Part shown: positions 8,612-17,379 of the stretch, piece by piece
Layout: the number at the start of each line of letters is the position of its first letter
Numbering within the stretch: the first letter of the stretch is position 1
DNA from: a bacterium
Lineage (GTDB): Bacteria > Armatimonadota > JACIXR01
Length of the DNA: 64,000 nucleotides
NCBI GenBank assembly: GCA_014360495.1
Contig: JACIXR010000008.1
Coordinates: 1-64,000, forward strand
Reading direction: 5' to 3'
Program-made: the position numbers and the translations under genes
Notes under the pieces: generated by a model
Database searches by the model: none
Told to the model about the DNA's origin: nothing
What the model saw: the letters and a program-made list of their open reading frames with translations, nothing else

Positions 8612-10075
8612 ATGAACAAGACGTTTTTCACTTTCCTTTTTTTCCTTATCTCTTCCTTTGCTATTATGAATGTAAACGGTGGAGAGAAAGCGCCTAAAAT
8701 CCACGCCTTGGTTGACATCGCACACGAATTCACCTTCTATTTCGATGGCAGATTTGGAAATGCCTATCTTAAACCGATTGGCGGGATAGATGCCCGATGC
8801 TGGTCGGTTCTAAGCGCCGCTGACCTAAGCAACATCAATCTTCTCGTCATTCCCCAGGGGAATACCCCCTGCCCTTACACTGCGGATGACCTCAAAGCTG
8901 TCCTCAGATTCGTTAGGGAAGAGGGCGGGGGACTTTTGATGATTGGAAATTACGGAATCTTTAAAGGGGAGAATGAGTTCAAATTGAACCAATTGGCTAA
9001 GAGATTTGGCATAGAGTTCGTTAGGGATAAGCCCAAGGGAAAGCTCAGGATTTTGGCGAACGAGATAATAAAAAAGGAGGTAAGCGAGGTGCAGGGGCAG
9101 GCGAGCGGTGTCTTGCACTGGAGGGAGGGCTTGCCTTGGAGGAAGTTGGTGGTAGATGAGGAGGGAAGGGCAGTGGTGGCGGTAAGGGAGTTTGGCAAGG
9201 GAAGGGTTTGTGCCATACACGGAAGCGGTTTGATGGGCGATAAGCCCAAGGACGGGGAGGCGATGAATTCAAAATGGCTGTGTCCTCTCATTCAATGGTT
9301 GTCGGCTAATAAAACAATTGACCCCGCGAAGCCTCCAAAAGGAACCTCTCCCGAGAAGGAAAAGATAGTGGAAGGTGGCTTAAAGGTTCAATATTCCGCC
9401 TATCTGGAATCCTACGCGGATGAAATAGTGAAGCTTTATTTTCAGGTAGCTGAGCAATTGAGGGAGATAATGGGTGTTCCCCTTGCGGAAGGGATGAACA
9501 CGACCCTAATTTTGCTTCCCACGGGTGGTGGAGGTTTTTCCAGTGGGGTTGCACTGGGGATAGGGGTTTGGTGGGGAGGCTTCCCGGAGAATCCCTACTA
9601 TATGATTGAACTGATTGGTCATGAGGCGACGCATTCCTGGGTTCTTCCCTTTCCAGAGCCTATGTGGAATGAAGGGATAGCCACATACATGGGTATTGAG
9701 GTGGGCAAAAGGTTGGGATATGTAAAGGAGGCGGAGGAGAGCAGGAGGGGTTGGGCGTCCGCTTGCGAGAAAATAGACCCAAATTACGATAAGATAGACA
9801 TCTCCCAGCCCGAACAGCCTGGTTTTCACGAAGTTTATATGGCTAAACCCATGTGGATTTGGGATAGATTGAGGGAGAAGTATGGAGATGAAATCATTGC
9901 CCGCTACTTCCAGACGAAGAGGAAATTGATAAAGGAGGGAAAGCTGAAAAGCTATACGGCAGATGATTGCGTGGCTGTTTTGAGCATAGCTGCGGGCGAG
10001 GATTTGTTTGATTGGTTCAACAGTTTGGGTATAAAGGTCTCTCGGGAAAAGGCTTCCATCAAATTCGAAAAATGA
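8612..10075 (+). CDS. Secreted HEXXH metallopeptidase-like protein with ThuA/GATase-like N-terminal domain
   Basis: The start is set at ATG 8612 because GGAGAGG lies just upstream; the longer reading from 8582 has no ribosome site. A signal peptide (MNKTFFTFLFFLISSFA) comes first. Residues about 25-230 resemble a glutamine-amidotransferase-like/ThuA fold (INLLVIPQG, VREEGGGLLMIGNYG). Residues about 255-470 form a gluzincin-like zinc peptidase: HEATH at 337-341 gives HExxH, and NEGIATY at 353 supplies a likely third ligand. The two-domain layout suggests a cell-surface enzyme acting on peptides or glycopeptides, but neither the substrate nor activity is shown. It appears monocistronic; a transposase fragment follows. 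Confidence 0.75.
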   Translation: MNKTFFTFLFFLISSFAIMNVNGGEKAPKIHALVDIAHEFTFYFDGRFGNAYLKPIGGIDARCWSVLSAADLSNINLLVIPQGNTPCPYTADDLKAVLRFVREEGGGLLMIGNYGIFKGENEFKLNQLAKRFGIEFVRDKPKGKLRILANEIIKKEVSEVQGQASGVLHWREGLPWRKLVVDEEGRAVVAVREFGKGRVCAIHGSGLMGDKPKDGEAMNSKWLCPLIQWLSANKTIDPAKPPKGTSPEKEKIVEGGLKVQYSAYLESYADEIVKLYFQVAEQLREIMGVPLAEGMNTTLILLPTGGGGFSSGVALGIGVWWGGFPENPYYMIELIGHEATHSWVLPFPEPMWNEGIATYMGIEVGKRLGYVKEAEESRRGWASACEKIDPNYDKIDISQPEQPGFHEVYMAKPMWIWDRLREKYGDEIIARYFQTKRKLIKEGKLKSYTADDCVAVLSIAAGEDLFDWFNSLGIKVSREKASIKFEK

Positions 10076-10440
10076 TTAAAAAGCATGTAGAATTTCTTCA
10101 ATTTCTACACTCATCCGAAGAGACCGCAAGAGAACGGCTATATGGAAATATTCCAGAGAACTATCCAAGAATATTTCATAGATGTATACCCGCTGGGCTC
10201 AACGGATATTGATGAATTTAATAACCAAAAGAGTCTCAAATGGTCTGGGATTATACAATGAAGTTGACTGGGGTGTTTCTTTGTTATAAAATAAGGAAGA
10301 TATATCCACGATAAAAAGGTATCTATAAATTAGTAAATGCCATAAAATGTTTGTGGATATTTTTAATAATTGGAGAGGAGCAATCCTTTTAAAAGGGGAT
10401 AGAACTCTCTCTGATATCTTTGCTCTTTCTTCAAAGGTTT
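10076..10440. other. Gene-free region with a transposase remnant
   Basis: Apart from the transposase fragment at 10103-10261, this AT-rich stretch shows nothing that can be named. It probably contains the promoter for the long leader of the prepilin gene. Confidence 0.5.
10103..10261 (+). pseudogene. Transposase C-terminal fragment, IS481-like
   Basis: Reading FYTHPKRPQENGYMEIF onward to a stop at 10259-10261, this matches the end of the transposase remnant at the left edge of the window almost base for base over about 85 bases. It lacks everything upstream of this point, including the first two catalytic Asp residues, and the conserved VERF has become MEIF. It is a dead IS fragment on the opposite strand to the first copy. 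Confidence 0.8.
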
Positions 10441-10444
10441 TAAG

Positions 10445-10477
10445 GGAGCTCCAAGAGTCAAAAATGCTTGGAGCTCC
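10445..10477 (+). terminator. Terminator-like hairpin upstream of a prepilin gene
   Basis: GGAGCTCCAAG (10445-10455) pairs perfectly with CTTGGAGCTCC (10467-10477), followed by TTCTTTTAT. It does not follow any intact gene but lies 148 bases before the prepilin start, so it could act as an attenuator in the leader or terminate an unseen RNA. Confidence 0.55.
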
Positions 10478-10481
10478 TTCT

Positions 10482-10624
10482 TTTATGAGAGTGGATGAGA
10501 AGAGGTGGTGCCAAGCAAGTGTTTAGAAAGGAGGGAGGGGCTTTTGCCCCCGCTTCTCCCTCGCCGGAAAGACCGGAGGAAGCAATGGGGGTAAAACAAC
10601 AACTAAAAGGAGGTGTTGAGAAGG
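10482..10624 (+). promoter_or_regulatory. Structured 5' leader of the prepilin gene
   Basis: A GC-rich stretch with small hairpins: GGGGC-TTTT-GCCCC near 10536-10550 and CCGG-AAAGA-CCGG near 10563-10576. It ends in AAGGAGGT, the ribosome site for ATG 10625. It was compared by eye with the c-di-GMP class I consensus and does not match. The function is unassigned. Confidence 0.4.
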
Positions 10625-11353
10625 ATGTGGAGAATAAGGAAAGGGTTTACATTGATTGAATTGTTGGTGGTCATAGCTATCATCGCCATTCTCGCCGCCA
10701 TTCTCTTTCCTGTATTTTCCAGAGCTAGGGAAAATGCAAGGAAGGCGCAATGTATGTCCAATATGAGGCAGATATCTATGGGCTATATGATGTATCTTCA
10801 GGATTGGGATGAGCGATTTATCTCGGAGTGGTTATGTGGTTGCTTTGATACGAGACGAGGCAACGCCAAGGCTTGTGCGAACTACGACCCTGACAGCCCC
10901 ACAGGAGTTTCCTGTATCTGGGGTTGGGACCGCAAGATTGAACCCTATATAAAGAACAAGAAGCTTTTCGTTTGCCCAAGTGATGTGCTTATGGCCAGCG
11001 GACAAACTGCTTGTACAAATTGCAGGTTCAATAGCCAGCAGGACACGAGCTATGGTCTCAACGAGCATGTAGTTTGTCCACCTGGAGCGAAATGCCATGG
11101 AGGAACGACTTTAGCAGCTATTCGCAATCCCGCTGATGTGATAATTATCGGGGAAACGAAAGGTTGGCATAGGGTGGACCAGCCCTGGAACGGAGGCGAC
11201 CCAAATTTGGTGGATGTGATTCAAGACATAACTGGGATGTGCGATGTTGAGAGGCATCAAGGAGGAGCTAATTATGTCTTTGCTGATGGGCATGTGAAGT
11301 GGCTGATGCCGAACGCTACCCTGACGCCAAAGAACCTCTGGAATAATCAATAA
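10625..11353 (+). CDS. DUF1559-type prepilin-like protein (H-X9-DG domain)
   Basis: Type II pseudopilin-like secreted protein. The N-terminus has the prepilin peptidase site KG-FTLIE followed by the hydrophobic helix typical of type IV pilins. The body is the DUF1559 domain seen in large numbers in Planctomycetes, Armatimonadota and related groups, with the closing FADGHVKW motif. Several cysteines (CLCGC-like pairs) may form disulfides. The ATG at 10625 is chosen because AAGGAGGT lies 9 bases upstream; GTG 10613 overlaps that ribosome site. The gene has its own long structured leader and a strong terminator after it, so it is a single-gene unit. Which surface structure it joins is unknown. 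Confidence 0.85.
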   Translation: MWRIRKGFTLIELLVVIAIIAILAAILFPVFSRARENARKAQCMSNMRQISMGYMMYLQDWDERFISEWLCGCFDTRRGNAKACANYDPDSPTGVSCIWGWDRKIEPYIKNKKLFVCPSDVLMASGQTACTNCRFNSQQDTSYGLNEHVVCPPGAKCHGGTTLAAIRNPADVIIIGETKGWHRVDQPWNGGDPNLVDVIQDITGMCDVERHQGGANYVFADGHVKWLMPNATLTPKNLWNNQ

Positions 11354-11361
11354 AAGTGTAA

Positions 11362-11393
11362 GGGGGTGGAGCTCCTCATGGAGCTCCACCCCC
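11362..11393 (+). terminator. Strong hairpin terminator after the prepilin gene
   Basis: A perfect 14-base stem, GGGGGTGGAGCTCC with GGAGCTCCACCCCC, and a TCAT loop, 9 bases after the stop codon. The U-tract is weak (GATAAGTTTAT). Confidence 0.8.
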
Positions 11394-11457
11394 GATAAGT
11401 TTATAGCTATAAATTCTTTGATGAAAGTCAATAGTGAGGATGAGAAATCGAAAATAA

Positions 11458-11486
11458 TTGCAAATGTTAAGAGTAACTAGTATAAT
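11458..11486 (+). promoter_or_regulatory. Promoter of the sugar-uptake operon
   Basis: TTGCAA (11458-11463) and TATAAT (11481-11486) are separated by 17 bases, placing a start site about 25 bases before the AGGAGGG ribosome site of the first gene. Confidence 0.65.
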
Positions 11487-11515
11487 AAGCAAAATCAGAA
11501 AAAGGAGGGAGCAAG

Positions 11516-12730
11516 ATGAGGAATATACCTGTGATGTTTCTTATGATGGTTGCCTGTGCCTTTTTGCTGGCGGATAACTGGAAGAGCGTTCTCGTGGCTA
11601 TCACGCCGGAGGAACGCAAGGCTGAGGTGGCTGAGAAGGAAGCGAGAGTGCAGAAGTTCCTCGCTGAGCACAACCTTTCTGCCCTCTTAATTCAAGCGAA
11701 AAACAACTTCGCTTGGATAACGGGTGGTTGCGATAGCGAGATAGTTATAACCGATAGCGGTGGATGCGCAGCCCTTTTGATTAGAAAGGATGGGCAGAAA
11801 TATCTCATCGCCAACAACATAGAGGGGCAGAGGTTCATGTTCGAGCAGGGACTTGCGGATTTGGGCTATAAGTGGGTTAGGTTTGAGTGGCCTAAGGAAA
11901 GGATTGACCCCTCTACATTGAGCAAGATTGTTAAGAGGATGTCCTTGGGCGGAACCGTTGGCTCCGACCTCCCTCTTGAGGGAACGGTAAATGTGGCGGA
12001 GGAGCTGAAGAAGATAAGAGTTCCTCTCACGCAAGCGGAGATAAAGAAATACCGCTGGCTCGGCAAGCAATGCGGAAGAATAATCGGTGATATCTGCCGT
12101 GATATCAAGCCCGGTATGACGGAGATGGACATCGCTGCCCTTGCCGACTGGTATTTCAGGAGGGAAGGGATTAAGGTTACGGTGCTTCTCATTGGCACTG
12201 ATGAGAGGATGTGGCAATATAGACATCTTCCTCCAACGGAGAAGAAGCTGAATAAGTACGCCCTTATTAACATCTGTGCGGAGAAGTGGGGATTGATAAT
12301 CGCCGTCTCCCGCTTGGTTCACTTCGGTCCACTAACCGATGAGTTGAAAAAGAAGATAAGAGCCTGTGCCTATGTTGATGCGACTTTGATAGATGCGAGC
12401 CGTCCCGGCGCAACACTGGGCGAAATTTTCCAGAAAGGGATGCAGGCTTATGCTGAGATGGGATTCCCCGGAGAATGGAGGAATCATCACCAGGGCGGAA
12501 CGATTGGCTATGATGGAAGAGACCAATTTGCCTTTCCTCATTCTCCCGTGAAATTGATGGTTGGCAGCGCCTGTGCTTGGAATCCCACGATAAGGGGAGT
12601 GAAGGTTGAGGATACCATATTGATAACGGAGAATGGACCGGAAATCATAACTCCCACTCCCAACTGGCCAATGATTGAAGTTACGGTTAACGGCAGGAAA
12701 TATCTGAGACCGGATATATTGGTGAGGTGA
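11516..12730 (+). CDS. Secreted M24-family (creatinase/prolidase-fold) protein, metal site not conserved
   Basis: A 404-residue protein with a signal peptide (about residues 1-19). An N-terminal creatinase-like domain (about 45-180, FLAEHNLSALLIQ) is followed by a pita-bread M24 domain (about 180-390). In active M24 peptidases two Asp, one His and two Glu bind metal. Here the first Asp position reads NICAEKW, the second falls in IAVSRLVHF, the His is kept in HHQGGTIG, the next Glu reads as AWNPT, and only the last Glu (KVEDTI) remains. It is therefore unlikely to be a two-metal peptidase; a creatinase-like or binding role is possible. It is the first gene of the operon with RbsB/RbsC-like transport genes. 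Confidence 0.7.
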   Translation: MRNIPVMFLMMVACAFLLADNWKSVLVAITPEERKAEVAEKEARVQKFLAEHNLSALLIQAKNNFAWITGGCDSEIVITDSGGCAALLIRKDGQKYLIANNIEGQRFMFEQGLADLGYKWVRFEWPKERIDPSTLSKIVKRMSLGGTVGSDLPLEGTVNVAEELKKIRVPLTQAEIKKYRWLGKQCGRIIGDICRDIKPGMTEMDIAALADWYFRREGIKVTVLLIGTDERMWQYRHLPPTEKKLNKYALINICAEKWGLIIAVSRLVHFGPLTDELKKKIRACAYVDATLIDASRPGATLGEIFQKGMQAYAEMGFPGEWRNHHQGGTIGYDGRDQFAFPHSPVKLMVGSACAWNPTIRGVKVEDTILITENGPEIITPTPNWPMIEVTVNGRKYLRPDILVR

Positions 12731-12737
12731 TGAAGAC

Positions 12738-13709
12738 ATGAGGAGGTTTCTTCTGCTCTTCACTGCTTTTGTCATCGCTTTAACGCTGACGGGGTGCGGA
12801 AAAAAGAAAAAGGAGGAGACAACCGCTCCCACTAGGGTAAAGGGCGAGAAGACTTATGTCTTTGCCCTTGTCCCCAAATCGGTTGGCAGCCCTTACTGGT
12901 CCGCTTGCGAGGAAGGGATGAAGGAAGCTTGCAAGGAGTTGGGCGTTGAAGGGTATTTCGTTGGACCTGAGACGACGGATGTGGAGAAGCAGATAAGGAT
13001 AATAGAGGATTTCGTTTCCAAGAAGGTGGATGGAATAGCCATCTCACCTAACGACCCCACCGCCATCACTCCCGTCATAGATAAGATTCTATCCCAGGGG
13101 ATTCCCGTGATAACCTTTGATTCCGACGCGCCGAAGAGCAAACGACTTTGCTACATTGGAACCGATAACTACAAGGCTGGTTATGCTGCTGGGGAGGAGA
13201 TGATAAAAGTTTTGGGCGGGAAAGGGGAGATAGCTATAATGACGGGGAGCCTTGGTGCCTACAATTTGAATGAGAGGATTAGGGGTTTCAGGGATGCGAT
13301 AAAGAAGGCGCCAGGGATAAAGGAAGTAACTCTTCAAGCTAACAATGACGATGAGGAGCTATGTTTCTCTCAGGCGGAGAATGTTTTGCAGGCTCATCCC
13401 AACCTCGCTGGTTTCTTCGGAGTTAGCGGAACGGGAGGTCCCGGCTCAGCAAGAGCTGTTAAAGCAGCGGGCAAAGTAGGGAAAGTAAAAATAGTTTGCT
13501 TTGATACAGTTCCCATGACCGTTCAATTCATAAAGGAAGGTGTTATCCAAGCTACAATCGCCCAGAAGCCAAAGCAGATGGGATATCTTGCGGTCAAGAC
13601 CTTGTATCAGTTGGCGAAGTCGGGTAAGCTGGAAAAGCTCCCGGATATTGATACTGGCATAACGGTCGTAACCAAGGAAAATGTGAGCGAATTTGAAACT
13701 CCCCAGTGA
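12738..13709 (+). CDS. Sugar ABC transporter substrate-binding lipoprotein, RbsB-like
   Basis: A 323-residue periplasmic-binding-protein type I (Peripla_BP_4) protein. The N-terminus is a lipoprotein signal ending in the lipobox LTGC, so it is membrane anchored. The two-lobed body shows the family marks SPYW near residue 53, DGIAISPND near 95 and VITFDSD near 120. It would capture a ribose-, xylose- or inositol-like sugar and hand it to the permease encoded 9 bases downstream. The neighbouring glycoside hydrolase genes suggest the ligand is a plant- or glycan-derived sugar. The precise sugar is not readable. Confidence 0.88.
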   Translation: MRRFLLLFTAFVIALTLTGCGKKKKEETTAPTRVKGEKTYVFALVPKSVGSPYWSACEEGMKEACKELGVEGYFVGPETTDVEKQIRIIEDFVSKKVDGIAISPNDPTAITPVIDKILSQGIPVITFDSDAPKSKRLCYIGTDNYKAGYAAGEEMIKVLGGKGEIAIMTGSLGAYNLNERIRGFRDAIKKAPGIKEVTLQANNDDEELCFSQAENVLQAHPNLAGFFGVSGTGGPGSARAVKAAGKVGKVKIVCFDTVPMTVQFIKEGVIQATIAQKPKQMGYLAVKTLYQLAKSGKLEKLPDIDTGITVVTKENVSEFETPQ

Positions 13710-13718
13710 GTTGATTGT

Positions 13719-14672
13719 ATGAAAGGGGTTATCGGTTTTCTTTTAAGAAGGCGGGAAACAGCTGCCTTCTTAGCTCTTGTTCTTTTATTCGTTGTCCTCT
13801 CAGCCGTCCGCCCCAAATCTTTTCCCACTGCGGAGAATCTCGGCATAGTTGCCCGCCAGTTCTCTATGATAGCGACTATGGGGGTGGGTATGACGATGGC
13901 TATCGTCCTCGCGGGAATAGACCTCTCCGTGGGAAGCGTCTTAGCTCTCTCGGGATGCGTGACAGCACTTTCAATGACGAAAGGGATAAACATTCCCCTT
14001 GCTGTTTTATTTGGGCTTCTTTGTGGAGCTTTTTGCGGTTTCATAAACGGAATAGCTATCGTCGGAGTGAGAATGCCTCCTTTTATAGCCACGCTTGGAA
14101 TGATGAGCATAGCGCGGGGGTTGACATATGTCATAACAGGTGGGTGGCCGATAACAGGGCTTCCCGAGAAGTTCTTCTTCCTCGGTCAGGGAATGATAGG
14201 GGCGGTTCCTATGCCAGTTGTTATTATGTTCTTTTGTCTTATTATCGGGCATATCATAATGAGCAACACTGTTCTGGGGAGGGCAATCTATGCTATCGGT
14301 GGGAATGAACAAGCTGCTTTTCTCTCGGGAATAAATGTGAACAGGGTAAAGATAATAGTTTACACTCTTGCGGGTTTACTTTCCGGTTTAGCTGGGGTGG
14401 TTATGACCTCTCGCCTTTCTTCCGCTCAGCCTAACTCGGGATTGGGAATAGAGTTGGATGTGATAGCGGCTGTGATAATAGGAGGGGCGAGCTTCGCAGG
14501 GGGTGAGGGAACGATAATTGGGACATTCATTGGAGCAGCGTTTATGGGGATTTTGCGAAATGGGTTGGTTCTCCTCAATGTATCCGCTTATTGGCAGCAG
14601 GTCGTCATCGGCGCCGTTATAATGGGCGCAATTGCTATAGACTTCCTGCGCACCAGTAGAATGCAAAGATGA
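13719..14672 (+). CDS. Sugar ABC transporter permease, RbsC-like
   Basis: A 317-residue membrane protein of the branched-chain/ribose permease family (BPD_transp_2) with about 8-10 hydrophobic segments. It has the family signature GIDLSVGSVLALSG near residue 68 and GGxxxxGGEG near 258. It pairs with the RbsB-like protein just upstream. The usual third component, an RbsA-type double ATPase, is absent from this operon and from the window, so the ATPase must be encoded elsewhere or be shared. Confidence 0.88.
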   Translation: MKGVIGFLLRRRETAAFLALVLLFVVLSAVRPKSFPTAENLGIVARQFSMIATMGVGMTMAIVLAGIDLSVGSVLALSGCVTALSMTKGINIPLAVLFGLLCGAFCGFINGIAIVGVRMPPFIATLGMMSIARGLTYVITGGWPITGLPEKFFFLGQGMIGAVPMPVVIMFFCLIIGHIIMSNTVLGRAIYAIGGNEQAAFLSGINVNRVKIIVYTLAGLLSGLAGVVMTSRLSSAQPNSGLGIELDVIAAVIIGGASFAGGEGTIIGTFIGAAFMGILRNGLVLLNVSAYWQQVVIGAVIMGAIAIDFLRTSRMQR

Positions 14673-14682
14673 AGATATAAGA

Positions 14683-17379
14683 ATGAAGCTCTTTTTATTA
14701 ATGATTAGTTTTTATTTGGTTTCTCAATTTTTGGTAAATGCTGGCGCCGTATCATATAAGAACGGGGAGGAAAGGAGCGGTATCCCTCTCGGAGGGTTGG
14801 GCACGGGCTATATTGAGCTATTCTCCTCCGGTAGTTTTGGAAAATCCACAGTTCAGAATAATTTTCTTTCCCCTTCTCCCTTGCCTTCCAATTCCTATCT
14901 CTTCCTGGATATAGATGGACTCCACATTCCCCTCCGAACAGGTGAGATTAAAGAGATAACCCTTCACGGACATTTTCCCATTGCCGACCTCTCCTATTCC
15001 GACCCAAAACTTCTCTTCCCTCTTTCCCTCAAAGCCTTTTCTCCATTCATAAAGGGAAACGCAGACGATTCCTCCCTTCCCGTTATCCTCTTTCGCTTTT
15101 CAAGAGAAAAAAGACCGAAAACTAAAAAACTGAAAATCGGACTATCTTGGGCGGTGGAGGAGGGAGAGGAGAAAGCGGGCAATTTGGCGGGCGTTTTATC
15201 TTGGAAAAAGGATGCTCTCCCTCCGGGCGAGGAATTGGTATGTGTTTCAGCCATTTGGGTGGGTGAAAAGGAGGGAAAGCCGGGCTCGCCTCCCATATTT
15301 GAGGCGAATTGGAACCGCAAAGGGGAAAGGATAAGGGATGAGGAGACCGAGTTCGAGATTGGTGAATACGGCGCCTTCAATTGGGAGAAAAGGAGGCAAT
15401 TCACCCTGCCGATTTCTGGAGTGGGTAATCTATCCGCAATCTTCTATAACATCCGCTGGGATGGTGGCTCCTGCGGGACTTACTTTTCTCCCGGGGGAAT
15501 TCTCAAAGAGAACCTGGAAATAGTGGATGAGGACAGGATATCGGAGGATGGCAAGGGCGTTAGAAGGAAAATGAGGAGCCAGGATGCTATGGTGGAAATT
15601 GTGATGACCGATATGTTGAAAGAGGGTATCCTTTGGAGAGAAACGAGGTTGAAAAATATATCAAACAATGTCCTGAACAATGTTTCCCTTTCGCTTTTCG
15701 TCAACCTTGATATCGGCGAATTGGCTGGCGCTGAGAACAACATAGGATGGGTTAAAGAAGAAGGCTCTATTATTGTCATCTCGGATAGGGAGCGGAGGCT
15801 CAAAGGATTTATCTATGGAATTGGGAATTCCTGTTATTTCTTGGGGCATTGGCAGGATGCTCATAGAAGAGCGAGAGAAAATCGGCTCATTCCGGTTGGG
15901 CAGATGACCCAATGGAGAATTGAAAAGCGGGAGAATGGATTGGTCTTTCGTTCAGCAGAGGGAGAATATGCCATTTTATTTCATTCTGGACAGGGTAAAG
16001 TTGGCAAGAAGGTGGAAAAGGGAAGGGGAATGGCTTGGTGCGAGTGGGATACATCAAGAGGAAAGGATATATGGATGGCTCTCTCATGGTTTTTCCCCGA
16101 CTACATTAGCACGAAGGGGCAAAATTTGGGGCATTATTACGCCAATAGGTTCTCCTCTGCGGAGGAGGTGGCGAGTTTCGCTTTGGAGAATGGGGAAAGA
16201 TGGCTCCGGGAGATAGAAAAATGGCAAAGCGAGATTTATTCCTCGGATTTTCCCGACTGGCTTAAGGATGCCTTGATAAACGGGCTCTATCCTATTGTCA
16301 AGAATTCTTTGTTCATTAAGGATGGGAGATTCTCCTTGAGCGAATCCTTCACTGGTTGTCCGATTAACGAAACACTTGTCTGTCGTTTCAATGGTTCGCT
16401 TCCCCTTCTGTTTTTCTTTCCAGAATTGGAGAAGAAGGTTATGAGGGAATTCGCAAGGTTTCAGAAGGAGGATGGAGAAATACCTTTCTGTTTCGGTATG
16501 CAGGACAATTACGACTCACCAGTTTATCATCTTCAGCATCCAATTGTCTCAACTGAGTTCGTGTTGATGGTTTGGCGGGATTATTTCTTCACAAAGGACG
16601 AAGAATTCCTCAAGGAGATGTTCCCCTACATAAAGAAAGCGATTAAGTTCGTTCGCACACTGGATAAAAATGGTGATTATTTGATAGAAGAGGACCCTCA
16701 ACCTGGTGGGCTTGCCAACCAGTATTACGATGTCTGGGAATGGCAGGGAGTTTCCTCATATGTGAACACCATCCTATTGGCAAGTTTGAGGGCTACGAGC
16801 AGAATGGCGGAGATTATGGGGGATGACGAGACGAAGGAGTTCGCTGATGAATGGTTTGATAGGGCGCAGGAAGAGTTTCAGAAGAGGCTTTGGAACGGCA
16901 GATGGTTCAATCTCTATGCGGGAGAGAAGATATCGGAAACCTGTCTTGCGAACCAGCTGGTTGGGCAGTGGTATGCTTACTTAACTGGTCTGGGTGAGAT
17001 ATTGCCTAAGGAGAGGATAATCTCGGCGATTAGATGGATTGGAAGGCTCAATTGCCAAGCTAGTCCCTATGGAGTGGTCAACGGGGTTTTGCCGGATGGA
17101 AGACCAGATGAATCTGGGAAGAACCATCAATCCGATGGCATATCGCCTGGCGAGGGCTTCGCCTTCGCAGCAACGGCGATATTCGCTGGGGAAAAGGAAC
17201 TCGGTCTTAGGGCTGGAGAGAAGATATATCATAACATAGCCCATCTTCGCAAGAGCCCCTGGAACATCTATTTCAACTATCTTTCCTCAACGGGGGAGGA
17301 ATGCTGGGGCTCTGATTATTACAGTAATATGTCCATTTGGAGTATAGTGGTAGCCTTGAAAGGAGGTATGATGAAATGA
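14683..17379 (+). CDS. Secreted GH116-like glycosidase (glucosylceramidase/DUF608 family)
   Basis: An 898-residue protein with a signal peptide (about residues 1-22). The N-terminal beta-sandwich begins with RSGIPLGGLGTGYIE, the GH116/GBA2 N-terminal signature. The C-terminal (alpha/alpha)6 barrel contains YDVWEWQG near residue 683, which carries the acid/base Asp in this family. Expected activity is retaining beta-glucosidase or beta-xylosidase acting on oligosaccharides outside the cytoplasm. It lies 10 bases after the sugar permease and overlaps the next gene by ATGA, so it is part of the uptake operon. The exact substrate is unknown. Confidence 0.82.
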   Translation: MKLFLLMISFYLVSQFLVNAGAVSYKNGEERSGIPLGGLGTGYIELFSSGSFGKSTVQNNFLSPSPLPSNSYLFLDIDGLHIPLRTGEIKEITLHGHFPIADLSYSDPKLLFPLSLKAFSPFIKGNADDSSLPVILFRFSREKRPKTKKLKIGLSWAVEEGEEKAGNLAGVLSWKKDALPPGEELVCVSAIWVGEKEGKPGSPPIFEANWNRKGERIRDEETEFEIGEYGAFNWEKRRQFTLPISGVGNLSAIFYNIRWDGGSCGTYFSPGGILKENLEIVDEDRISEDGKGVRRKMRSQDAMVEIVMTDMLKEGILWRETRLKNISNNVLNNVSLSLFVNLDIGELAGAENNIGWVKEEGSIIVISDRERRLKGFIYGIGNSCYFLGHWQDAHRRARENRLIPVGQMTQWRIEKRENGLVFRSAEGEYAILFHSGQGKVGKKVEKGRGMAWCEWDTSRGKDIWMALSWFFPDYISTKGQNLGHYYANRFSSAEEVASFALENGERWLREIEKWQSEIYSSDFPDWLKDALINGLYPIVKNSLFIKDGRFSLSESFTGCPINETLVCRFNGSLPLLFFFPELEKKVMREFARFQKEDGEIPFCFGMQDNYDSPVYHLQHPIVSTEFVLMVWRDYFFTKDEEFLKEMFPYIKKAIKFVRTLDKNGDYLIEEDPQPGGLANQYYDVWEWQGVSSYVNTILLASLRATSRMAEIMGDDETKEFADEWFDRAQEEFQKRLWNGRWFNLYAGEKISETCLANQLVGQWYAYLTGLGEILPKERIISAIRWIGRLNCQASPYGVVNGVLPDGRPDESGKNHQSDGISPGEGFAFAATAIFAGEKELGLRAGEKIYHNIAHLRKSPWNIYFNYLSSTGEECWGSDYYSNMSIWSIVVALKGGMMK

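Noticed and set aside
8825-9291. Long antisense open frames within the HEXXH gene
   Set aside because: Proline-rich, overlapping each other and a well-supported gene; typical shadows of GC-rich codons.
10482-10624. c-di-GMP class I riboswitch
   Set aside because: Short stems and a pilin gene are suggestive, but the conserved core words of the riboswitch are absent.
11687-12322. A 211-codon antisense frame in the M24-like gene
   Set aside because: No ribosome site or family resemblance; the sense strand has signal peptide, promoter and clear fold motifs.
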